From positions 1 to 52,299 of the forward strand of contig JAFLTA010000016.1 in the NCBI GenBank assembly GCA_022510685.1: DNA of 52,299 bases, read 5' to 3'. The stretch is from Lachnospiraceae bacterium (GTDB lineage: Bacteria; Bacillota; Clostridia; Lachnospirales; Lachnospiraceae). The notes under the pieces were generated by a model, which saw only the letters and a list, made by a program, of their open reading frames with translations, was not told the origin of the DNA and did not search any database. Positions 27,231 through 34,580 of this stretch are shown piece by piece (positions within the stretch are counted from its first letter, which is position 1; every line of letters starts with the position of its first letter). A program made the position numbers and the translations under genes.

Positions 27231-28148
27231 TTAATCTTCTTTAATAACCTCGGTCACAGATTTTGCAAGACCTGCCATTCCCTGAATCTCAGACGGAATA
27301 ATAATCTTAGTTGCCTTGCCGTCTGCCGCCTTGCCAAATGCCTCCAGACTCTTAATCTGCAATACCGGCTTGGTGGGCTCTGCTTCATTTAACATGCGGA
27401 TACCATCCGCATTTGCCTGCTGCACCGTCTTAATTGCCTGTGCCTGACCTTCTGCCTCGCGAATCATAGCCTCTTTCTTTGCCTCAGCACGAAGAATAGC
27501 AGCCTGTTTCTCTGCCTCTGCATCCAGAATTGCTGCTTCTTTCTTACCCTGTGCCACGAGAATTGCAGACTCTTTCTCACCCTGAGAACGAAGGATGGAT
27601 TCACGTTTCTCACGCTCTGCCTTCATCTGACGCTCCATGGCATCCTGAATCTCAGACGGCGGGATAATATTTTTAAGCTCCACACGGTTTACTTTGATTC
27701 CCCATGGATCGGTTGCAGAATCCAGAGACGCCCGCATCTTTGTATTAATCGTCTCACGGGAGGTCAGTGTCTCATCCAGCTCCAAATCACCGATAATATT
27801 ACGCAAGGTAGTGGCTGTCAGATTTTCAATCGCCATAATCGGATTATCCACACCGTAAGCGAACAACTTCGGGTCGGTAATCTGATAGAATATAACCGTG
27901 TCGATACGCATCGTTACATTATCTTTCGTAATAACCGGCTGCGGCGGGAAGTCAACTACCTGCTCTTTTAAGATGACACGACGCGCAACACGGTCGATAA
28001 AAGGCACCTTAAAGTGAATTCCCACATCCCATGTTGCCTGATAACCACCGAGACGCTCAACAACATAAGAATTTGCCTGCGGTACAATTTTGATACAGGA
28101 AATCATCACAATCACTACAATCACTAATAATCCAATTAAATACGGCAT
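27231..28148 (-). CDS. SPFH/Band 7 (stomatin-like, QmcA-type) membrane protein
   Basis: 305 residues: one N-terminal membrane span (about 4-22), the SPFH domain (about 25-180, with VVERLGGYQATWDVGIHFKVPF) and a long Ala/Glu/Lys helix (about 185-255) that drives oligomer formation. Stomatin-type proteins organise membrane microdomains and often regulate proteases. It lies 23 bases behind an NfeD gene, the standard partner. Confidence 0.9.
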   Translation of the reverse strand: MPYLIGLLVIVVIVMISCIKIVPQANSYVVERLGGYQATWDVGIHFKVPFIDRVARRVILKEQVVDFPPQPVITKDNVTMRIDTVIFYQITDPKLFAYGVDNPIMAIENLTATTLRNIIGDLELDETLTSRETINTKMRASLDSATDPWGIKVNRVELKNIIPPSEIQDAMERQMKAEREKRESILRSQGEKESAILVAQGKKEAAILDAEAEKQAAILRAEAKKEAMIREAEGQAQAIKTVQQANADGIRMLNEAEPTKPVLQIKSLEAFGKAADGKATKIIIPSEIQGMAGLAKSVTEVIKED

Positions 28149-28171
28149 AACTCTTCCTCTCTTCTACACTG

Positions 28172-28621
28172 TTATTTTTCCACTTCTGCAACAAAAACCC
28201 GGACACCTTCCACACGCCGGACAACTACCCGTTTCCCTTCTTCGATAGTGTCGTCCTCCGTGTCACTGCGCGCTGTCCACTCTACACCACCAATCAGAAC
28301 GCTGCCTGTCTGATTGAAATTGTCGATAGCAGTAATCACCTTTCCCTCTCTGCCAATCAAACCACCTACATTGGTCTTTTCCCTGCTATTATTAAAATAT
28401 CGCTCTGCCACCGGTCGGGTAAAGACTATTAATATAATAGATACTATAAGGAACAGCACAATCTGTCCGATTAACGGGACATGAACTAATGATGCCAAAA
28501 ATCCCACTAAAGCACCGCCTGCCAACCAGATTGTGGTGAGACCCAGCGTAATAATCTCTATTACCAGAAAAACAGCAAGTAAAACCAACCAATAAAATGG
28601 CTCTCCATGTAATAGTTCCAT
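28172..28621 (-). CDS. NfeD family membrane protein
   Basis: 149 residues: three or so membrane spans (about 8-75) and a C-terminal OB-fold domain (about 90-149, with GREGKVITAIDNFNQTGSV and a WTARSD strand) as in short NfeD proteins. The ATG at 28621 has GGAGGGG upstream. Pairs with the SPFH protein in a two-gene operon. Confidence 0.9.
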   Translation of the reverse strand: MELLHGEPFYWLVLLAVFLVIEIITLGLTTIWLAGGALVGFLASLVHVPLIGQIVLFLIVSIILIVFTRPVAERYFNNSREKTNVGGLIGREGKVITAIDNFNQTGSVLIGGVEWTARSDTEDDTIEEGKRVVVRRVEGVRVFVAEVEK

Positions 28622-28700
28622 GTCGTCCCCTCCTTTCCGAACCGATGTCCGCACAACATCTGACAGGTTCCATTTTGCCATCCGCTATACAATTGTCAGC

Positions 28701-28729
28701 ATTATAGAACATTTCCTTATTTTTTTCAA
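28701..28729 (-). promoter_or_regulatory. promoter of the nfeD-SPFH operon
   Basis: TTGAAA (28724-28729) and a perfect TATAAT (28701-28706) with 17-base spacing on the minus strand; the -35 box overlaps the last codons of the rRNA methylase gene. Confidence 0.75.
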
Positions 28730-29517
28730 CATTTTTTCCGACACTGTCGCTCCATTTCGTACATGATAAGCGCTGCAGACACTGCTGCATTTAAGGACTC
28801 TAACTTTCCTGCCATAGGGATACACAGTTTCTCCGTTACTTCCGCAAACATTTCTTCCGAAATCCCATTTGCCTCGTTACCGATCACGATTGCTGCTCCC
28901 TCTGTGTAATCCGGCTCATCATATAAAATATCACCATTCATAGCCGTTCCAAACACAGGGATTTCCTGCGATTTCAAAGTTCTTGCAATCTCAGGCAAAC
29001 TCTCCACATAACAATAGGGTACACGGAAAATAGCCCCCATCGTGGCACGCACTACTTTAGGATTAAATAGCTCCACACTTCCCTTGCTTAAAATGACAGC
29101 GGACATACCGGCTCCCTCTGCCGTCCTCATAATGGTCCCGAGATTCCCGGGGTCTCGCAAATCGTCCAACAGTAAAAAACGTTTCCCCGGGAGTGCCAGC
29201 AAATCTTCCGTTTCATAGACCGGCATGGCAGCTAATCCCAGCACTCCCTGTGGAGTTACCGTATCGGAAATTTCGCCAAAGATACTGTCAGAAACCAGTT
29301 CTGTCGGATAATGCTTTAACAGGTGGGAAATCCGTTCGTCTTCCCTGCCGGACACACTCTCTGCCAGATATAATTTTTCCAGCTTACCATACTCCGCTGC
29401 CTCAGCCACTAATTTTGCACCTTCCACAACGAAAAGTCCTGATTTTTTTCGCTGACGCTGCTGTCTCTGCAATTTCACCAGCTCTTTTATCTGTCCGTTT
29501 GCATTACTACTTATCAC
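28726..29517 (-). CDS. TrmH/SpoU-family RNA methyltransferase
   Basis: 263-residue SPOUT 2'-O-methyltransferase. An N-terminal substrate-binding domain (RKKSGLFVVEGAKLVAEA) is followed by the knotted domain with LLDDLRDPGNLGTIMRTAEG, VVIGNEANGIS and PMAGKLESLNAAVSAALIMYE, the three SpoU motifs. The rRNA or tRNA target cannot be named; RlmB/YsgA-type 23S rRNA activity is likely. Confidence 0.9.
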   Translation of the reverse strand: MISSNANGQIKELVKLQRQQRQRKKSGLFVVEGAKLVAEAAEYGKLEKLYLAESVSGREDERISHLLKHYPTELVSDSIFGEISDTVTPQGVLGLAAMPVYETEDLLALPGKRFLLLDDLRDPGNLGTIMRTAEGAGMSAVILSKGSVELFNPKVVRATMGAIFRVPYCYVESLPEIARTLKSQEIPVFGTAMNGDILYDEPDYTEGAAIVIGNEANGISEEMFAEVTEKLCIPMAGKLESLNAAVSAALIMYEMERQCRKKC

Positions 29518-29576
29518 AGGTTTCCTCCATGCCGCATCAAACGCATATTACAAATCAGTTCCGTTATGCTATCATT

Positions 29577-30647
29577 TTATTTGCGGTATTTCTCTACCAG
29601 CCAGCGTCCCATCCTGGATAAATCTTTTGTCTTAAATCCACTGGTACGCTTACACGAACTCTTCAACAGGGAAGCAGACTCCGGTTTATTACTCAAGCTC
29701 CAACAACAATAACCGATTTTATTTTTATTCATCAGACTCATCCATTTGTTTGCGGAAGAAAAATCATAACTTCCGTTTCCACTGGCTTCACAAGCACTGA
29801 ATTCCGTACAAATCAAAGGAAGTTTATTTTTCAATGCCGTCTTCACTTTATTGCGATAACTATCTTTATGAGTTGCCGCATAAAAATGAAAAGAATACAT
29901 AATATTCTTGTACCCGGTAATGGGAGATTTGGATGCAACATCCACATCCTGGCTCCAATTTGGTGTACCCACTATGATAATGGCGTTTTTATTGTACTTA
30001 CGAATCACTTTTATAACAGATTTCGCATAGCTTTTTATGGTCTTCCACTTTGTTCCGCCGTTTGGCTCGTTGCAAATTTCATAAAGCACATGGCCTTCTC
30101 CACGATATTTATTCGCAACCTTCTTAAAAAATGCCTTTGCCTTGGATTGATTTTTCTTTGGGTTGCCATCATTTAAAATATGCCAGTCAATAATGACATA
30201 CATTCCCAGCTTTTTTCCCGCCTTAACTGCCACGTCAATTTTATTGAGCAGTTTCTTGCGGCTGGCGTTATCTGTTACGCAATATCCGTTGTAATCCTCG
30301 GTATACATGGCTACACGGAAGCAATTGACACCCCACTCATCACGAAGGTTTTGTAATGCTTTTTCATTGACAAAGGGCTCTCCCACATCCCAGTTGATAC
30401 CGTGGCTGGATACGCCCTTTAACTGCACAGCTTTCCCAGCCTTATCCACTAATTTCGTTCCCTTTACTTTCAGTTTGCCATGCTTTCCGTAAAAGGTTTT
30501 ACCAAAAGCAATCGTTTTCCTCTTGCCGGTCAGCTTTACTGCCGCACTGGCATGGGGCACCATCGCTGCAGGACTGACAACCCCAAACAGTAATGCTCCC
30601 ACTAAAACCAAACTACATAATCCACGCAATAAAATTTTTTTCTTCAT
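29577..30647 (-). CDS. secreted glycoside hydrolase family 5 endoglucanase
   Basis: 356 residues: a signal peptide (MKKKILLRGLCSLVLVGALL...ASAA) and a GH5 barrel. Acid/base Glu is in LYEICNEPNGG, the nucleophile Glu in PLICTEFSACEASGNGSYDF, and CCWSLSNKPESASLLKSSC matches the end of GH5 subfamily 2 cellulases. The usual TEWG is TEFS here. The protein is very Lys-rich and has no carbohydrate-binding or anchoring module. SD AAAGGAAGG supports the start. It is not close to the sugar transporter, so its product uptake route is unknown. Confidence 0.88.
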   Translation of the reverse strand: MKKKILLRGLCSLVLVGALLFGVVSPAAMVPHASAAVKLTGKRKTIAFGKTFYGKHGKLKVKGTKLVDKAGKAVQLKGVSSHGINWDVGEPFVNEKALQNLRDEWGVNCFRVAMYTEDYNGYCVTDNASRKKLLNKIDVAVKAGKKLGMYVIIDWHILNDGNPKKNQSKAKAFFKKVANKYRGEGHVLYEICNEPNGGTKWKTIKSYAKSVIKVIRKYNKNAIIIVGTPNWSQDVDVASKSPITGYKNIMYSFHFYAATHKDSYRNKVKTALKNKLPLICTEFSACEASGNGSYDFSSANKWMSLMNKNKIGYCCWSLSNKPESASLLKSSCKRTSGFKTKDLSRMGRWLVEKYRK

Positions 30648-30690
30648 TACATCCTTCCTTTCTCGCTCCTCGGTTTCGCTAAGCTCCAAC

Positions 30691-31767
30691 CTATGCACTC
30701 TCATTCATCTTTGCCAGTCTCGCCGCCTGGTCTGCAGCAATGATATTCTGCAGTAGTTCCTGAATATCCCCGTCCAGAATCTCTCCCAGACGATGGCTAG
30801 TATACTTGATTCTATGGTCCGTCACACGCCCCTGCGGGAAATTGTAAGTACGGATTTTCTCGGAGCGGTCACCGGTTCCCACCTGGCTGCGTCGTTCTGC
30901 CGCCTGCTCACTGCTTGCCTTCTCCTGCTCCATATCGTAAATACGGGAGCGAAGTACCTTCATCGCCTTGTCCTTATTTTTAAGCTGGGACTTTTCATCC
31001 TGACAGGTAACTACAATTCCCGTAGGAAGATGTGTAATACGCACAGCGGAGTCTGTCGTATTGACACACTGTCCACCATTACCGGAGGCACGGAACACAT
31101 CTATTTTGCAGTCGTTAGGGTCTACATAAACTTCTACATCCTCCACTTCCGGCATAATCGCCACTGTTGCCGTGGACGTGTGAATACGTCCACCGGATTC
31201 CGTGGTAGGGATTCTCTGTACACGATGTACACCGCTCTCATATTTCAGTCTGGAATAAGCACCGCTTCCCAGCACCATAAACACGACTTCCTTAAACCCG
31301 CCGATACCGTTTTCATTGGCACTCATAACTTCCACTTTCCAACGGTTTGTCTCAGCGAATTTAGAATACATGCGAAATAAATCTGCTGCAAAAAGTGCTG
31401 CCTCATCACCACCGGCACCACCACGGATTTCGACAATCACGTTTTTATCATCGTTAGGGTCTTTCGGCAGCATAAGAATCTTGAGCTCCTGCTCACAAGT
31501 CTCCACTTTCTCCTTGCACTCAGCCAACTCCTCCTTGGCAAGTTCCCGCATCTCCTCGTCACTTTCCTCCTCCAGAATTGCCAGACTATCCTCTACACCG
31601 TCTTTGGCAGCACAATATTCCTTATATTTCTCAACAATGGGAGTCAACTCATTCTGCTCTTTCATAAGCTGACGATATTTCTCCTGATTTCCTATCACGT
31701 CCGGATCCGTAAGCTCAAGGTTAAGAGCCTCCAGTCGTCGCACTAAATCTTCCAGTTTATCAAACAT
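30691..31767 (-). CDS. prfA: peptide chain release factor 1
   Basis: Terminates translation at UAA/UAG. 358 residues; the stop-codon tripeptide is PTT in [11 protein letters not shown] and the peptidyl-hydrolysis motif GGQ lies in [19 protein letters not shown]1 rather than RF2 because the tripeptide is PxT. The residue after GGQ is Cys where His is more usual. Followed in transcription order by the GH5 gene; prmC, whose product methylates the GGQ glutamine, lies 27 bases upstream. Confidence 0.96.
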   Translation of the reverse strand: MFDKLEDLVRRLEALNLELTDPDVIGNQEKYRQLMKEQNELTPIVEKYKEYCAAKDGVEDSLAILEEESDEEMRELAKEELAECKEKVETCEQELKILMLPKDPNDDKNVIVEIRGGAGGDEAALFAADLFRMYSKFAETNRWKVEVMSANENGIGGFKEVVFMVLGSGAYSRLKYESGVHRVQRIPTTESGGRIHTSTATVAIMPEVEDVEVYVDPNDCKIDVFRASGNGGQCVNTTDSAVRITHLPTGIVVTCQDEKSQLKNKDKAMKVLRSRIYDMEQEKASSEQAAERRSQVGTGDRSEKIRTYNFPQGRVTDHRIKYTSHRLGEILDGDIQELLQNIIAADQAARLAKMNESA

Positions 31768-31794
31768 GATAATCCTCCATTCTACCGCCTTTTG

Positions 31795-32655
31795 TCAGCG
31801 GCAATAATATGCCTGTACAACCCTGTCTTTTCCTGTCAAATCCTGATGAATCTGCACATTATGATAACCCGCCAGAGTAAATATATTCTTCACATCGTCT
31901 CCCTGCTCACATCCTATTTCCAGAAAAATGCTTCCCTCATTTCCGAAAACTTTCTCTGCCTCTGTTGCAATACGTCTGTAAAAATCCAGACCATCCATTC
32001 CACCATAGAGCGCCATTCTCGGCTCATGCATTTTCACTTCCGGCATCAATGATTCTATCACATCCGGTGGAATATACGGAGGATTGGAGACAATCACATC
32101 GTAGATTTCCGTTACATTCTCAAACAAGTCACTCTGCCAAAACGTAATTTCCGCCTGCAATACGTCTGCATTTTCTCTGGCGACACTCAGTGCCTCCTCA
32201 GAAATGTCGACACCATGCACGATAACCGGTTTCCCCAGCTTCGCCAGAGAAATCCCGATGCATCCCGAACCGGTACACAAATCCAGCACTCGGTTACCCT
32301 CCACTATAGGAATTACCAATTCAACCAGACATTCTGTATCCTGCCTGGGAATCAACACATGCTCACTAACCCGAAATGGCAGACCCATAAATTCCTGCAC
32401 GCCGATTATATGTTGTAGCGGAATTCTATCGGCACGTTTCCGGATTACCTCTGCAAACCTGCTACAACAGACTTCTGAGCATACTTCATCCTGCCGCAAA
32501 AAATAATCCGCGCGTGTAAGTCCCGTCACATGCTCCAGTAAATACCACGCATCTAAAGAAGCATCCGGTACATCACCTTTTTCCAACTGTATGGTTCCCC
32601 ACTGCAGTATCTGTCTCAAAGTGGCATCCGGCGGCATTACTCCCTGCGTTGTCAT
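31795..32655 (-). CDS. prmC: release factor glutamine methyltransferase
   Basis: N5-methylates the GGQ glutamine of release factors. From MTTQGVMPPD the protein is 286 aa: an N-terminal helical domain, the SAM motif DLCTGSGCIGI at about 125-135 and the catalytic NPPYIPP at 191-197. GGGGATAA lies 11 bases before this ATG; an open frame extends to 32760 into the DUF1385 gene, which is unlikely to be used. Directly upstream of prfA, its substrate. Confidence 0.92.
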   Translation of the reverse strand: MTTQGVMPPDATLRQILQWGTIQLEKGDVPDASLDAWYLLEHVTGLTRADYFLRQDEVCSEVCCSRFAEVIRKRADRIPLQHIIGVQEFMGLPFRVSEHVLIPRQDTECLVELVIPIVEGNRVLDLCTGSGCIGISLAKLGKPVIVHGVDISEEALSVARENADVLQAEITFWQSDLFENVTEIYDVIVSNPPYIPPDVIESLMPEVKMHEPRMALYGGMDGLDFYRRIATEAEKVFGNEGSIFLEIGCEQGDDVKNIFTLAGYHNVQIHQDLTGKDRVVQAYYCR

Positions 32656-32683
32656 GACTTTATTATCCCCTGACTTTCTATCA

Positions 32684-34084
32684 CTATTTCTTCGCGGCTC
32701 TATCCCGCTGTTTAAACTCTTGCATATTCTGCTCCGGAGTCTGCGAGCCTTTTGGGGCATCTAAGAAACGATCCAGTGATTCCAATTCATCCTCTGCCAT
32801 CTCTACCTGTGCTTTCTCCATAGGGCTGCGCTTCGCCTTGCGTTCTGCCTCACGTCTCGCATTCCGTTCTGATGCACCAACTATTCTCCGTGCCAGTCTT
32901 TCTTCAAACTTTGCCCGCTCCTTGATACGCTGCTTCAGCTCATCTGCACGCTTTTCATTATCCTGCTCACGTTTCTTTATTTCTTCAGCAATTTCAGCAC
33001 GGGTCTTTTTCTTTTCGTTCTTTGCATCCACCTTTGGTATTGGTGCAGTCATGCCCGTCTTCATCATTTCCTCAGCTACTTTTTTACGTTTCTCACTCTT
33101 TTTCATAGCCGCGAGACGACCCTGATACTCTTTCCAGTCAAAAACGGCTTCTACGGAAGCAATTGCCACCTCAATCATACTATCTTCCGGCTCTCTGGTT
33201 GTCAGTTTCTGCAAAAGCATCCCCGGTTTACTGAGTACTTCTACCACTTTGGAGTCACTGTTCCCTGCCAGACGGATAAATTCATAAGAAACACCCGCTA
33301 CCACCGGCACAAGAAACAGACGGCTCAGAAGGCGAAGCCATACATTATCGAAATGTAAAAACATGAAAAAAACAATGCTGATTAACATAACGATAAACAG
33401 AAAACTGGTTCCGCATCTTCTGTGATGTCTGGACTGCTTACGTACATTGGCAACCGTAAGGTCTTCACCGGACTCCACACAATTTATCGTCTTGTGCTCC
33501 GCACCGTGATACATAAATACCCTGCGTATATCCTGCATAAAAGATATCGCGTACACATATCCCACAAACAATCCGATTCGAATGAATCCCTCAATCAATG
33601 CCAATACCACAGAGGAAGAAATCTTATTTCTAAGCAACATTGATAATCCAAATGGTAATGCCACAAATACTGCTAAAGCCAAAACAACAGAAAGCACCAC
33701 CGTCAAAATCATCTCAATCTGTTCCCTTTGCTCTAATTTTTCAGCAATGGTCTTTTCTTCCTTTTTGGCATCTCCTTCGGATGTTTTACTCGTCTTCTTT
33801 TTATCTTCTTTTTTTTCTTCTTTATTTATCGGTTCGTCATCTTCATAAAACTTTGCCGAATATGTCAACGTCTTCATACCCAGCACGAGAGAATCCACAA
33901 AGGCAACAACACCACGAATCAAAGGCAGACGAAAAAATATATTACGATCTTCCTCGCTCTTGCATCGCTCGGTTGTTACTTCCAACTCCCCGTCAGGCTT
34001 TCTGATCACTACCGCATATTGCGATTTATTGCGCATCATAACGCCTTCTAATACCGCCTGTCCTCCAATTCCCGATGATTTCAT
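32684..34084 (-). CDS. DUF1385 (YqhQ-like) membrane protein with charged C-terminal extension
   Basis: 466 residues. Residues 1-325 match the DUF1385 family: GGQAVLEGVMMR at the start, membrane spans at about 125-150, 158-180, 228-245 and 255-272, and the conserved MYHGAEHKTINCVE plus RHHRRCGTSFL. A Lys/Glu linker (about 82-122) and a 135-residue, strongly charged, probably coiled-coil tail (about 330-466) are additional. GGAGG precedes the ATG at 34084. Function of the family unknown. Lies between rpmE and prmC. Confidence 0.85.
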   Translation of the reverse strand: MKSSGIGGQAVLEGVMMRNKSQYAVVIRKPDGELEVTTERCKSEEDRNIFFRLPLIRGVVAFVDSLVLGMKTLTYSAKFYEDDEPINKEEKKEDKKKTSKTSEGDAKKEEKTIAEKLEQREQIEMILTVVLSVVLALAVFVALPFGLSMLLRNKISSSVVLALIEGFIRIGLFVGYVYAISFMQDIRRVFMYHGAEHKTINCVESGEDLTVANVRKQSRHHRRCGTSFLFIVMLISIVFFMFLHFDNVWLRLLSRLFLVPVVAGVSYEFIRLAGNSDSKVVEVLSKPGMLLQKLTTREPEDSMIEVAIASVEAVFDWKEYQGRLAAMKKSEKRKKVAEEMMKTGMTAPIPKVDAKNEKKKTRAEIAEEIKKREQDNEKRADELKQRIKERAKFEERLARRIVGASERNARREAERKAKRSPMEKAQVEMAEDELESLDRFLDAPKGSQTPEQNMQEFKQRDRAAKK

Positions 34085-34173
34085 TCTTACCTCCATTTTA
34101 CACGATTGTCTTTCGTTTCCCCAATACCTTGTCTTATGATTCTTTTACATAATATTTTCATACAGTGACAAAT

Positions 34174-34208
34174 GGACACAATACCTGCATAAAACAGGTA
34201 CTGTGTCC
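34174..34208 (-). terminator. hairpin after rpmE
   Basis: GGACACA-TACCTG pairs with CAGGTA-TGTGTCC (13 of 14 positions) around a 7-base loop, 35 bases past rpmE. Only a short U-run follows on the minus strand (CATTTG), so it may be a partial terminator. Confidence 0.55.
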
Positions 34209-34242
34209 ACTCACAAGGCCGGCTCACCAGCCGATTATTTTG

Positions 34243-34449
34243 CTAATTTGACTGAATGCCATAACGACGGTTGAACTTATCAATAGCACCACGAGCCTTA
34301 ATAGCTTTCTGCTGACCTGTATAAAAAGAATGACATTTGGAACAAATTTCCACATGGATTTCCTCCTTTGTAGAACCTGTCACAAACTCATTTCCACAGT
34401 TGCAAACAACCTTTGCCTGATAGTATTCCGGATGAATTCCTTCTCTCAT
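34243..34449 (-). CDS. rpmE: 50S ribosomal protein L31 (zinc-binding type)
   Basis: 68 residues from [20 protein letters not shown], with the four zinc ligands of the C+ form (CNCGN and [10 protein letters not shown]). GGAGG lies eight bases before the start at 34449; a Met five codons earlier is inside this site. Between rho and the DUF1385 gene, as in many Clostridia. Confidence 0.95.
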   Translation of the reverse strand: MREGIHPEYYQAKVVCNCGNEFVTGSTKEEIHVEICSKCHSFYTGQQKAIKARGAIDKFNRRYGIQSN

Positions 34450-34498
34450 CGCTTTATCCTCCATTCCGCTGTCAAATCACAGCAAATTCCTATTGTGA

Positions 34499-34519
34499 GA
34501 AAGACTGTATATGTCTTTC
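34499..34519 (-). promoter_or_regulatory. hairpin in the rpmE leader
   Basis: GAAAGAC/GTCTTTC, perfect 7-bp stem with a 7-base loop, between the rpmE promoter and gene. L31 leaders in Firmicutes are known autoregulatory candidates, but I cannot assign this one to a described class. Confidence 0.4.
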
Positions 34520-34546
34520 CAAATCTCTTTTTAACACAACTGCCTT

Positions 34547-34575
34547 AGTATAACATACCAAAAAGCGGAATGCAA
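34547..34575 (-). promoter_or_regulatory. rpmE promoter
   Basis: TTGCAT (34570-34575) and TATACT (34547-34552), 17-base spacing, minus strand, just past the rho stop codon. Confidence 0.5.
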
Positions 34576-34580
34576 GAGTT

